12,211 nt of DNA from Deltaproteobacteria bacterium. GTDB lineage: Bacteria; Bdellovibrionota; UBA1018; UBA923. The stretch spans positions 1 to 12,211 of the forward strand of contig JACQAX010000073.1 of NCBI GenBank assembly GCA_016194795.1, read 5' to 3'. This document shows, piece after piece, positions 1-9,403 of this stretch; position 1 is the stretch's first letter; each line of letters begins with the position of its first letter. The notes beneath the pieces are model-generated. The model ran no database searches and had not been told where the DNA came from. It saw only the letters and a program-made list of their open reading frames with translations. The position numbers and the translations under genes were made by a program.

Positions 1-2
1 TG

Positions 3-350
3 CTGCTGCTCGCGCGCGAGCTCGTCTCGCACATCTACATGGACGAGAAGATCAAGGACTACATCCTGTCGATCATCTTCGCGAGCCGCTTTCCCGAGAA
101 GTACGGCCTGGCCGACCTGAAACCGATGATCCAGGTCGGCGCGAGCCCGCGCGCGACGATCTTCCTGGCCAAGGCCGCGCGCGCGAGCGCGTTCCTCGCG
201 CATCGCGGGTTCGTCACGCCCGAAGACATCAAGACCGTCGTGTACGACATCCTCCGCCACCGCATCATGGTGACCTACGAGGCCGAGGCCGACGAGATCA
301 CGAGCGAGATCGTCATCAAGAGAATTCTCGACCGCATCGAGGTTCCGTAA
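3..350 (+). CDS. moxR: MoxR-family AAA+ ATPase, C-terminal part only (gene begins before the window)
   Basis: The frame is open from the first bases to the TAA at 348-350, giving about 115 residues of the C-terminal lid of a MoxR ATPase. Visible family signatures are the sensor-2 type motif GASPRA (about residues 46-51 of the fragment, with its ATP-contacting Arg), the run ARASAFLAHRGFVTPEDIK and the ending RHRIMVTYEAEA. Walker A and B lie upstream and cannot be seen. MoxR ATPases are cytoplasmic chaperone-like machines usually encoded beside VWA-domain proteins, which they are thought to remodel or help load with metal. The next gene, a DUF58 protein, starts 7 nt after the stop, the standard MoxR-DUF58-Bat arrangement. 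Family assignment is secure. The Met at 39 is internal and not a start. Confidence 0.93.
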   Translation: MLLARELVSHIYMDEKIKDYILSIIFASRFPEKYGLADLKPMIQVGASPRATIFLAKAARASAFLAHRGFVTPEDIKTVVYDILRHRIMVTYEAEADEITSEIVIKRILDRIEVP

Positions 351-357
351 AGGAAGC

Positions 358-1257
358 ATGGCCGACGAGAAGAAGCGCGGCGGAGAGAAGGTCGATGAAG
401 TTCTCTCCAAGGTCCGGCGCATCGAAATCTCAACACGTAGGATCGTCGACACGATGTTGTCGGGGCAGTACCACACGCGCTTCAAGGGCCAGGGGATGCA
501 GTTCTCCGACTTCCGCGAGTACTACGCCGGCGACGACATCCGCCACATCGACTGGAAGGTGACGGCTCGCACGCAGCTCGCGCACATCAAGAAGTTCGAG
601 GAGGAGCGCGACCTCACCGTCTACCTCGTCGTCGACGTGAGCGGCTCGCGCGAGTTCGGCTCGGTCAACAAGACCAAGGGCGAGGCGCTCGCCGAGGTGT
701 GCGCGCTGCTCGCGTTCGCCGCCGTGGCCAACAACGACCGCGTGGGCCTGATCCTGTTCTCGGACCAGATCGAGCGGCACATCCCGCCGAAAAAGGGCCG
801 CGGGCACGCGATGCGCCTGGTGACCGAGATCCTGTACCACAAGTCGAAAGGCACCGGCACGAACGTGAAGCAGGCGCTCGAGTACTACGCGGAGGTGGTG
901 AAGAATACCGCCGTCGTTTTTCTCGCGAGCGACTTCTACGACAAGGATTACGAGAAGGCCCTGAAGCGCGTCGGGCGCAAGCACGACCTGATCGCCCTGC
1001 GCATGCGCGACGTGCGCGAGAAGGAAGTCCCGCCGATCGGCAAGATCGAGATGCAGGACGCCGAAACCGGCTCGATCTTCTGGGTCGATACGTCGTCGTA
1101 CGCCTTCCAGAAGCAGTTCAAGGCCGAGGAGGCGCGCTTCGAGCAGCAGCTGGCGACGTCGTTCTCGCAAGCCGAGGTCGACCGGCTCGATCTTTGGACG
1201 CACGAGGATTATTTCGCCAAGGTCGTCGGCTATTTTTCGAAGAGGAAGCGGCGGTGA
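358..1257 (+). CDS. DUF58 / VWA-like protein of the Bat operon
   Basis: This 299-residue protein matches the DUF58 family that accompanies MoxR ATPases. The diagnostic core is at residues 39-85: RFKGQGMQFSDFREY, then GDDIRHIDW, TAR and KKFEEERD. A von Willebrand A-like fold follows with an apparently intact metal site: DVSGS at 93-97, Thr in GTGTN near 168, and Asp in ASDF at 192. There is no signal peptide or membrane segment, so it should be cytoplasmic and a likely direct partner of MoxR. The ATG is preceded by AGGAAG at about 6 nt. The stop overlaps the GTG of the next gene. The function is a family-level inference: a cytosolic adaptor between the ATPase and the membrane-bound VWA proteins. 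Confidence 0.92.
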   Translation: MADEKKRGGEKVDEVLSKVRRIEISTRRIVDTMLSGQYHTRFKGQGMQFSDFREYYAGDDIRHIDWKVTARTQLAHIKKFEEERDLTVYLVVDVSGSREFGSVNKTKGEALAEVCALLAFAAVANNDRVGLILFSDQIERHIPPKKGRGHAMRLVTEILYHKSKGTGTNVKQALEYYAEVVKNTAVVFLASDFYDKDYEKALKRVGRKHDLIALRMRDVREKEVPPIGKIEMQDAETGSIFWVDTSSYAFQKQFKAEEARFEQQLATSFSQAEVDRLDLWTHEDYFAKVVGYFSKRKRR

Positions 1258-2378
1258 GGGCGCGCGCGCGGACGGCGATTTTCGCGGCGGTGCTCGCGGC
1301 GGCGGTGGCGTCGTCGGCCTGGGCCGAAGACGACCAGGCGCAGGCTCCCCAGGTACCGGGCGCCGGATCGGCTCCGCTTGCCGTGCCCGATCCCAGCGCC
1401 CTTCCCGAGCCGCAGGCCACGCCGTCGCCCGACCCGGCGGCGGCCGAGGAAGCCAAGCTGGCCGAGGGGCTGCCCAAGGTGCCGACGGAGATCGGCGTGC
1501 GTCTCGGCAAGGCGACGAAGACGGGCAAGCCGACGGCGGGCGATCTGGTCCTATTGACGATCAAGCCGCCCGCCGACCAAGGCGAGGGCGCGGCGCCGAA
1601 AGATTCGGCCAAGCTCGACGCCGGCCCGATCGACTGGGGCGAGGGGCGCCTGCTCTGGTGGAAGACGTTCGATGCGAAGACCGGCGCGATCCAGGTCGGC
1701 GTGACGACGTACAAGCCCGGCAAGCTCGTCATCAAGGCGATTCCGTTCTACAAGAACGGGGCGGCGGTGTTCGCCTCCGAGCCGAAGGAGCTCGAGTTCG
1801 AGGCCATCGGCGGCGACAAGTCGAAGGACGAGATCTATCCGCCGGCGCCGGTGGGGCTGCCGTTCTGGCTCGTGCTCCTGCTTTCGTTCCTGAGCCTCGC
1901 GATCGTTTTCGCCCTGCTGCGGTCGCTCCATGCGTGGCACAAGCGGCGCAAGGCGCGTCAGGAGGAGGCCGAGAGCGCTCCCAAGATCCTCACGGCCATC
2001 GAGGAGTTCGAGAAGGTCCGTCGCGAGAGCGACCAGCGCGGCCATCTCGACCGCGGCCAGTACAAGCCGTACTACTTCTCGCTCAGCGAGGCCGCCAAGC
2101 GCTTTCTCGGCACGGCTTACCGCTTCGACGCGGAGGAGCGAACGGCGCGCGAGCTGCTCGTCGAGCTCGAGCGGCTCGGCATGGGCGTCGAGCTGGTCGA
2201 CCAGTGGGAGCGCGTCTTCGACGAGATGGACGTGGTGAAGTTCACCGACCAGCTTCCCGCGACCGACGCCGCCAAGGCGCTGGGCGGGCGCCTGAGCCAG
2301 ATCGTCGCGCAGAGCTGGGCCCGTAGCCCGGTGGCGCGCGAGCTGCTGGAGCGGCAACAGAAGGAGGCGGCGAAATGA
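1254..2378 (+). CDS. Signal-peptide, single-TM Bat-operon protein (DUF4381/BatD-like)
   Basis: A GTG start at 1254 is chosen because it overlaps the preceding stop (GTGA), has AGAGGAAG just upstream, and is followed at once by a signal peptide (residues 1-24, ending SSAWA before EDDQ). The 374-residue product continues with a Pro/Ala-rich linker (about 25-75), a beta-rich periplasmic domain (about 78-190), one membrane helix (about 202-222) and a basic cytoplasmic tail. The tail carries YYFSLSEAAKRFLG, an ERTARELL segment and DVVKF (326-330), which resemble the C-terminal domains of DUF4381 and BatD-like proteins found between DUF58 and BatA genes. It probably links the periplasmic and cytosolic sides of the Bat complex. 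The placement is firm; the exact family name is less so. The same frame is open back to 699, but that stretch is out-of-frame sequence of the DUF58 gene. Confidence 0.85.
   Translation: MRARARTAIFAAVLAAAVASSAWAEDDQAQAPQVPGAGSAPLAVPDPSALPEPQATPSPDPAAAEEAKLAEGLPKVPTEIGVRLGKATKTGKPTAGDLVLLTIKPPADQGEGAAPKDSAKLDAGPIDWGEGRLLWWKTFDAKTGAIQVGVTTYKPGKLVIKAIPFYKNGAAVFASEPKELEFEAIGGDKSKDEIYPPAPVGLPFWLVLLLSFLSLAIVFALLRSLHAWHKRRKARQEEAESAPKILTAIEEFEKVRRESDQRGHLDRGQYKPYYFSLSEAAKRFLGTAYRFDAEERTARELLVELERLGMGVELVDQWERVFDEMDVVKFTDQLPATDAAKALGGRLSQIVAQSWARSPVARELLERQQKEAAK
2361..2367 (+). promoter_or_regulatory. Strong Shine-Dalgarno site for batA
   Basis: AAGGAGG lies 7 nt before the batA ATG at 2375, inside the end of the preceding gene. 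It supports that start and coupled translation through the ATGA overlap at 2375-2378. Confidence 0.75.
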
Positions 2379-3391
2379 AATTCCGGCAGCCGCTCTTCCT
2401 GCTCGCGATGCTCCCCGTGGTGGCTCTCGTCGTGCGCGCGTACGTCGACATGATCCGGGGCCGGTTTTCCGGGCACGTCGCCATCCCGTGGCGCAGGCTC
2501 TGGGGTTTTCACGAGGAAGACACGACCAACGCCATCCCGCCGCGCTTCTGGCCGGTGCTTTTCTACGCGATCTCGGCGGCGCTGTTCGTGCTCGCGCTCG
2601 CGCGGCCGCAGATGAGCTACCAGAAGGTCAAGCGCAACGTCGAGGGCATCGACATCATGATCGTCCTCGACCTGTCGGCCTCGATGCGCATCGAGGACTT
2701 CCGCGACCAGAACCGCATCGACACCGCCAAGCAGATCCTGCGCGGGTTCATCGAGGGGCGCCCGAACGACCGCATCGGCTTCCAGGGCTTCTCGGGCGAA
2801 GCCGTGACGCTCGTTCCGCCGACGCTCGACCATACGCTCGTGCTGCAGGCGCTCAAGAACATCGACATCGGCGACCTGAAGGACGGCACCGCGATCGGCG
2901 ACGCGCTCGCCACCGGCGTGGCGCGCCTCAAGGAAAGCACGAACAAGAGCAAGATCCTGGTGCTCGTCACCGACGGCGACAGCAACGTCGGGTCGGTCGA
3001 CCCGCTCACGGGCGGCGAGCTTGCCAAGGGCTATGGCATCCGCGTCTACAGCGTCGCCATCGGGCGCGACGGCCGCGTGGCCATGCCGTTCGTCCAGAAA
3101 GACGTCTTCGGCCGCCAGGTGAAGACCTACCAGTACTTCGACAGCTCGATCAACCCCGAGCTGCTGAGGCAGATCTCGTCGGTGACCGGCGGCAAGTTCT
3201 ATCGCGTCCAGGACGACGTGAAGATCTTCCATGACGTGTTCACCGACATCGACCAGCTCGAGCGCTCGAAGATCGAGACGACCGAGCAGGTGAAGTACGA
3301 GGAACGGTTCATGAAGTTCGTGATGTTCGGCATCTTCGCGTTCGTCGTGGCCTTCACGCTCCAGCACGCGGTGATGAGGGTTTATCCATGA
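2375..3391 (+). CDS. batA: BatA, membrane-anchored VWA-domain protein
   Basis: The 338-residue protein has the BatA layout: a hydrophobic N-terminus (about 5-22), a second helix (about 60-77) ending in the typical ALARPQ, a periplasmic or cytosolic-face VWA domain, and a C-terminal helix (about 314-332). The metal-ion-dependent adhesion site is complete: DLSAS at 99-103, Thr172 in DGTAIGDA and Asp200 in TDGDSNVG. The SMRIEDF and AIGDALA segments are characteristic of BatA rather than BatB. It overlaps both neighbours by 4 nt. In Bacteroides, Leptospira and Francisella, Bat proteins are membrane complexes linked to stress tolerance; the molecular task is unresolved. Identification is confident; the symbol follows domain type and order. 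Confidence 0.92.
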   Translation: MKFRQPLFLLAMLPVVALVVRAYVDMIRGRFSGHVAIPWRRLWGFHEEDTTNAIPPRFWPVLFYAISAALFVLALARPQMSYQKVKRNVEGIDIMIVLDLSASMRIEDFRDQNRIDTAKQILRGFIEGRPNDRIGFQGFSGEAVTLVPPTLDHTLVLQALKNIDIGDLKDGTAIGDALATGVARLKESTNKSKILVLVTDGDSNVGSVDPLTGGELAKGYGIRVYSVAIGRDGRVAMPFVQKDVFGRQVKTYQYFDSSINPELLRQISSVTGGKFYRVQDDVKIFHDVFTDIDQLERSKIETTEQVKYEERFMKFVMFGIFAFVVAFTLQHAVMRVYP

Positions 3392-4254
3392 GATTCTTCA
3401 TGCCGAAATTTCTCTGGACGCTCCTCCCGCTCTGGGCCCTGCTTCCGGTGGTCTGGTACGTCATCGAGAAGAAGGCCTCGAACCAGCTCGCGCGTTTCGC
3501 GGCCTCGCCGCTGCTCAAGCTCATCCTGCGCGGCGGGGACCCGGCCGACATCGCGGCGCGCCGGCGAACGCGCTTCGTGTTCGGTTTGCTCGCGATGCTT
3601 TTCGCGATCATCGCGTTGGCCCGGCCGCAGCTCGGGGTGCGCGAGGAGGCGATGCCCACCGAGGGGCTCGACATGGTGGTGCTGCTCGACGTCTCCAACA
3701 GCATGCTGACCGAGGACGTCGTGCCGAGCCGCCTGAAGAAGGCCAAGCACGTCGTGCGCAACTTCATCGACCGCCTCAACGGCGACCGCGTGGGGATCGT
3801 CGCGTTCGCGGGTTCGGCTTATCCCGCCGTGCCGCTGACCACCGATTACGATTTCGTCAAGCAGACGCTCGACGTGCTCGACGAGTCGTCGGTCGCCAAC
3901 CAGGGGACGGACCTGCGCAAGGGGCTCGAGGTCGCGCGCGACTTGCTGATCCGGGGCGGGATGAACGACGACGAAGACCCGGCCCACCAGCAGAGCAAGG
4001 GCGACGAGTCGAGCAGGATCATCGTCATCGTGAGCGACGGCGAGTCGCACGAGGGCGAGGAGGCGAAGATCGCCGGCTCGCTTCGCGAGCAGGGAATCCG
4101 CGTCTTCTCGATCGGCGTGGGAAGCCTCAAGGGCGGACCGATCCCGCTGCGCGACCAGAGCGGCTACATGCGCGGGTACAAGAAAGACAGCTCCGGCGGG
4201 ATGGTGCTCACCAAGCTCGAGTGGACCGCACGCAGGGCGCGGGCCGACGCGTGA
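3388..4254 (+). CDS. batB: BatB, VWA-domain protein, truncated at its C-terminus
   Basis: The 288-residue product has two N-terminal hydrophobic segments (about 8-25 and 61-79, the latter ending ALARPQ), then a VWA domain with an intact metal site: DVSNS at 101-105, Thr174 in NQGTDL and Asp217 in SDGES. GVGSLKGGPIP followed by GYKKD and VLTKLE is the BatB hallmark near the end of the domain. In BatB relatives this is followed by a last helix/strand unit (a TGG-Y type segment) and a C-terminal TM helix. Here the frame instead reads WTARRARADA and stops. A BatB-like tail, VIVYDEIFQYPLGLAVVF, appears at 4251-4304 in another frame. I infer loss of several tens of codons plus a frame change. The ATGA overlap with batA and a GATGAGGG upstream support the start. 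Confidence 0.88.
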   Translation: MRFFMPKFLWTLLPLWALLPVVWYVIEKKASNQLARFAASPLLKLILRGGDPADIAARRRTRFVFGLLAMLFAIIALARPQLGVREEAMPTEGLDMVVLLDVSNSMLTEDVVPSRLKKAKHVVRNFIDRLNGDRVGIVAFAGSAYPAVPLTTDYDFVKQTLDVLDESSVANQGTDLRKGLEVARDLLIRGGMNDDEDPAHQQSKGDESSRIIVIVSDGESHEGEEAKIAGSLREQGIRVFSIGVGSLKGGPIPLRDQSGYMRGYKKDSSGGMVLTKLEWTARRARADA

Positions 4255-5159
4255 TCGTGTACGACGAGATCTTCCAGTATCCCCTCGGGCTCGCGGTCGT
4301 TTTCATGCTGGTGCTGCTCGCGCTGCGGGATACCCCGAAGGCCGCCGCGGCCGAGGAAAGCGAGCCGGCCGAGGCGGAGCCGGGGCGTCCGGCCGCGAAG
4401 GGAGCGAAGCTGCCTGAAGCGACGCTCGGGCTCGCGCTCGTCTTTCTGGGCTGGGCCGCTTTGCAGCCGAGCGAGGCTCGTGCCGCCGCGAGGACGCTTG
4501 GCGAGTACAGCGACACGAAAAAAGGGGTCGAGTCGTACGAGGACAAGGACTACGCGGCCGCCGTCCAGCATTTCGGGAAGGCGCAGGCCAGCAACCCCGA
4601 GTCGGGCAAGCACCACATGAACCTCGGCGACGCCTTGCTGAAAGCGGGAAGCGTCGAGGGAGCGGTGCAGGAGTTCACGGCGGCGTCGAAGGACAAGGAT
4701 CCGATCGAGGGCGCTCGCGGCGCGTTCAACCTGGGCAAGACGTTCGAGGAGGCGAAGGATTTCGAGAAAGCCCTGCGCGCCTATCAGCAGGGCCTCGACC
4801 GCCTCGCTGAAGATCCCAAGTCCGACAGCGAGGTCGAGGCGCGCATCAAGCGGGCGCTCGAGCAGGCGATCCAGAAAAAACAGCAGCAGCAACAGCAGCA
4901 GCAGCAACAGCAGGGGCAAGGCGGCGGCCAGGGCGGCGGCAAGGACGACAAGAAGGAACAGCAGGACAAGAAGGAAAAGGAGAATCAGAAATACGAGATC
5001 TCCAAGAAGAAGCCGCAGTTCAAGGACGAGAAGCTTTCGGAAGGCGACGCGAAGCGCCTGCTCAAGCAGCTGCAGGAGCAGGAAAAGAAGTCCCAGCAGC
5101 GCGTGATGCGCGCCAAGACCGGCAAGCCCAAGGATGATAAAATCACGAAAGATTGGTAG
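4221..5159 (+). CDS. batC: BatC-like TPR protein carrying the displaced BatB membrane tail at its N-terminus
   Basis: The frame opens with GTG at 4221 (312 residues), overlapping batB by 34 nt and with no convincing ribosome site; GTG at 4251 is an alternative. Residues about 11-36 (VIVYDEIFQYPL, then a membrane helix) look like the missing BatB C-terminus. A charged linker (40-65) and a second hydrophobic segment (about 67-83, ending EARA) follow, the latter resembling BatC's own signal peptide or TM. TPR-type helices lie at about 98-200 (YEDKDYAAAVQHFGKA, NLGDALLKAGSVEGAVQEF, FNLGKTFEEAKDFEKALRAY). Then come an 11-glutamine run, Gly/Lys-rich coil sequence and the conserved LSEGDAKRLLKQLQEQE ending. 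It is probably a periplasmic TPR scaffold for BatA/BatB. The TPR identification is firm; the true start is uncertain because of the disrupted junction. Confidence 0.82.
   Translation: MDRTQGAGRRVIVYDEIFQYPLGLAVVFMLVLLALRDTPKAAAAEESEPAEAEPGRPAAKGAKLPEATLGLALVFLGWAALQPSEARAAARTLGEYSDTKKGVESYEDKDYAAAVQHFGKAQASNPESGKHHMNLGDALLKAGSVEGAVQEFTAASKDKDPIEGARGAFNLGKTFEEAKDFEKALRAYQQGLDRLAEDPKSDSEVEARIKRALEQAIQKKQQQQQQQQQQQGQGGGQGGGKDDKKEQQDKKEKENQKYEISKKKPQFKDEKLSEGDAKRLLKQLQEQEKKSQQRVMRAKTGKPKDDKITKDW
4881..4913 (+). repeat. CAG/CAA glutamine-codon tract inside batC
   Basis: Eleven consecutive Gln codons, CAG mixed with CAA, sit between the TPR region and the charged C-terminal part of BatC, followed by a Gly/Gln-rich stretch. 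The CAA interruptions argue against a perfect slippage-prone array, but copy number may still vary between strains. Confidence 0.9.
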
Positions 5160-5171
5160 GCTGACACCGCA

Positions 5172-7022
5172 ATGGCACGCATTCTCCTTCTCGCACTGCT
5201 CCTCGTCTTCGCGTCCGCGGCTCGGGCTGACGAGGCGCGCCTGTCGGCGCAGCCGAGCTCGACGGAGCTGACGTCCGACGAGAACGTGTCGATCGAGTTC
5301 AAGGCGGAATCGGAGGGGATGGGCGGCTCGATCAGCACGCCGCGCTTCCAGGCGCCGGACTTCGACGAGATCAACTTCTACTCGGCCGGCACCGGCATGG
5401 AGTCGAGCTTCATCAACGGGCGCATCACGGTGCGCCACACCAAGACGGTCGTCGCGGTCCTGCACCCGAAGCGCGAGGGGCGTCTCACGATCTCGAACAT
5501 TCAGGTGGTCGTGAACGGCAAGCCGGTGCGGGCCCCGGACATCGTCGTCGAGGTGCGGGCGGCTGGCGCGAAGCTCGGCAGCCGCCAGGGTGGTGGTGGC
5601 GGCGGTTCGGCCGGGCTCGGCTATCCGTCGCCGGGCAAGCTTCCGGGCGGGACGGCGCACGCGCCGAACCAGGCGAACGCCGGCACGTTCTTCATCCGCA
5701 CCGAGCCGAGCAAGCTCAAGGCTTATAAGGGCGAGCAGGTCATCCTGACTTACGCGCTCTACACGCGAGTGCAGATCATGAACATCCAGGTCGAGCGCTA
5801 CCCCAACCCGGCGGGCTTCCTCAAAGAGGACATCGACATCCCGCTGCTGCGCGGTCGGCTCGATTACGCGCCGAGCGTGGTCAACGGGCACGAGTACCGG
5901 CGCGCGGTGCTCGCGCAGTACGCGGTTTTTCCGCTTCAGGAAGGCACGCTTCCCATCGACACCTTCACGGCCAAGCTCAGCTTCCAGGCGGGGATCGGGA
6001 TGCCGGGTAGCGACGACGACCCGTTCGCGATGCTCAACAACTTTTTTCGCGCCATGCAAACGGCCACCGAGACGCGCTCGAGCGATCGCGTGAGCCTCGA
6101 GGTCGCGCCCCTGCCCGGCGCCGGCCAGCCGGCGAACTTCTCGGGGCTCGTGGGCGACTTCGACATCACGGCCGTGGCCGACAAGACTTCGGTGAGGGCG
6201 GGCGAGCCGATCAACGTGAAGGTGAAGGTCGAGGGCAAGGGCCACGCGGGCAGCCTCGAGCATCTCGCCGTGGCCTGGCCGCAGGATTTCGAGCTCTACG
6301 AAGACAAGTCGAACACCCAGTATCTCAAGAGCGGCCAGAGCGAGCGGCTCTTCGAGTATATGGTGATCCCCAAGCTCAAGGGTCGCTACGAGATTCCCGC
6401 CATCGAGCTCACGATGTTCAATCCGGACACGCGTGCTTACCAGGTTCGCAAGTCGCAGCCGATCGCCATCGAGGTGCTCGAAGGCACGGGGGGCACGAGC
6501 TATACTCCGAAAGTAAGCGGCGGCGCTCCGTTGGCGGCCAACGAGGACATCCGGTATTGGCACGAAGGCACGTCAGGCGAGCGTTCGGCGTTCTGGGGCG
6601 TCGTCACGCGGGCCCTGGCGGCCGTCTCGCTCGTGGTCGCCGCGTTGAGCCTGTGGTCGCTCGGCACCTCGCCGGACGAGGAGCGCACGAAGAGCCGCCA
6701 GCGCAACGTGCAGCTGCTCCGACAGCGGGTGCACACGCTCAAGAAGTCGGACGGCGCCCCCGTGGATCTCCTCGGCGAGGTCGAGAGCATCCTCGGACAG
6801 GTCATCGAGCTTCAGTACGGCATCGCGATCGGTTCGCTGACCCGGGCCGAGGTCTCGCAGGCGCTCGTCGAATACGCGAAGTCGGACGAGTCTACGGCCA
6901 AGCGTGTCGAGGCCTTGCTCGAGCTCGTTGAGCACCAGCGTTATTCGCCGGGAGGCGGGGATCCGGCCAGCGCGCATCGCGCGGTCGACGAGCTGATCCG
7001 GTTGGCCGACCGCCTGAGCTGA
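5172..7022 (+). CDS. batD: BatD, oxygen-tolerance family membrane protein
   Basis: This 616-residue protein closes the operon 12 nt after batC. It starts with a signal peptide (1-19, ending SAARA before DEAR), followed by a large periplasmic beta-rich region typical of BatD: an N-terminal SxxxLTSDENVSIEF domain, a Gly-rich linker (about 138-145), the FFIRTEPSKLKAYKGEQVILTY domain, and a further immunoglobulin-like module near 330-440 (ITAVADKTSVRAGEPINVKVKVEGKG). One membrane helix lies at about 473-496, followed by a helical cytoplasmic tail of some 120 residues. The layout and the repeated 'K-x-x-x-x-GEPI/EQV' strand motifs fit the BatD family. It probably serves as the periplasmic partner of the VWA proteins. 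The ribosome site upstream is weak (TAGG), suggesting translational coupling to batC. Confidence 0.9.
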   Translation: MARILLLALLLVFASAARADEARLSAQPSSTELTSDENVSIEFKAESEGMGGSISTPRFQAPDFDEINFYSAGTGMESSFINGRITVRHTKTVVAVLHPKREGRLTISNIQVVVNGKPVRAPDIVVEVRAAGAKLGSRQGGGGGGSAGLGYPSPGKLPGGTAHAPNQANAGTFFIRTEPSKLKAYKGEQVILTYALYTRVQIMNIQVERYPNPAGFLKEDIDIPLLRGRLDYAPSVVNGHEYRRAVLAQYAVFPLQEGTLPIDTFTAKLSFQAGIGMPGSDDDPFAMLNNFFRAMQTATETRSSDRVSLEVAPLPGAGQPANFSGLVGDFDITAVADKTSVRAGEPINVKVKVEGKGHAGSLEHLAVAWPQDFELYEDKSNTQYLKSGQSERLFEYMVIPKLKGRYEIPAIELTMFNPDTRAYQVRKSQPIAIEVLEGTGGTSYTPKVSGGAPLAANEDIRYWHEGTSGERSAFWGVVTRALAAVSLVVAALSLWSLGTSPDEERTKSRQRNVQLLRQRVHTLKKSDGAPVDLLGEVESILGQVIELQYGIAIGSLTRAEVSQALVEYAKSDESTAKRVEALLELVEHQRYSPGGGDPASAHRAVDELIRLADRLS

Positions 7023-7062
7023 CATTTTTGTCGGATGTGTCCCGTGATCCGACAAAAATGTC
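7021..7062. repeat. Perfect inverted repeat, 16-bp arms with 10-nt loop, at the end of batD
   Basis: Arms at 7021-7036 (GACATTTTTGTCGGAT) and 7047-7062 (ATCCGACAAAAATGTC) are perfectly complementary around GTGTCCCGTG. The structure starts inside the batD stop codon. No U-rich tract follows, so a classic intrinsic terminator is not supported. An RNA hairpin protecting the 3' end, a Rho-type end, or a DNA operator are all possible. Confidence 0.85.
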
Positions 7063-7066
7063 GGAT
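7047..7066. promoter_or_regulatory. 20-bp palindrome, candidate operator upstream of glnN
   Basis: ATCCGACA-AAAA-TGTCGGAT has perfect 8-bp arms around AAAA. A related GACA-TTTT-TGTC core lies at 7021-7032, centred 30 bp upstream, about three helical turns. The half-site TGTCGGAT occurs at 7029-7036, 7059-7066 and, inverted, 7047-7054. The arrangement resembles a tandem dimer-binding operator, but no regulator can be named from the sequence. Confidence 0.45.
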
Positions 7067-7172
7067 TTGAACGAGTCCCGCTTCTTTTCGGGAATTATCT
7101 TCTTTATCAGCCAATGCCGCTTGTGCTAATTTTTCGGCCCATAACAAGCATTTTTCATGGGAGGCCCGCGTT
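7067..7172. other. glnN leader region
   Basis: This AT-richer stretch lies between the palindromes and the glnN start. It contains a short hairpin TCCCG-N8-CGGGA (7076-7093) followed by AT-rich sequence, and a good Shine-Dalgarno GGGAGG at 7159-7164, 8 nt before the ATG at 7173. I looked for a sigma-54 element (GG-N10-GC) and for an NtrC-type site and saw neither clearly. A TTGAAC at 7067 is not paired with a well-spaced -10, so no promoter is called. Confidence 0.5.
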
Positions 7173-9383
<2,211 letters not shown>

Positions 9384-9403
9384 GCGGCTCGACGAAAGAA
9401 AAC

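Noticed and set aside
699..1253. Upstream extension of the 1254-2378 gene to an ATG at 699
   Set aside because: That stretch is Arg-rich out-of-frame DUF58 sequence; the GTG at 1254 directly precedes a signal peptide and has a ribosome site.
4881..4913. CAG-type repeat as a possible CRISPR or phase-variable array
   Set aside because: It is an in-frame, interrupted glutamine-codon run with no spacers, and falls inside a coding region.
4164..6563. 799-codon open frame on the minus strand opposite batC and batD
   Set aside because: It is antisense to two well-supported genes, rich in Arg/Leu/His as expected for the complement of GC-rich codons, and has no family features.
7076..7093. TCCCG-N8-CGGGA hairpin as a terminator of the bat operon
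   Set aside because: The stem is only 5 bp and the following AT-rich stretch lacks a T run, too weak to call.
7119..7149. GCTTGT...ACAAGC inverted repeat before glnN
   Set aside because: Arms of 6 bp separated by 19 nt are expected by chance in this length.
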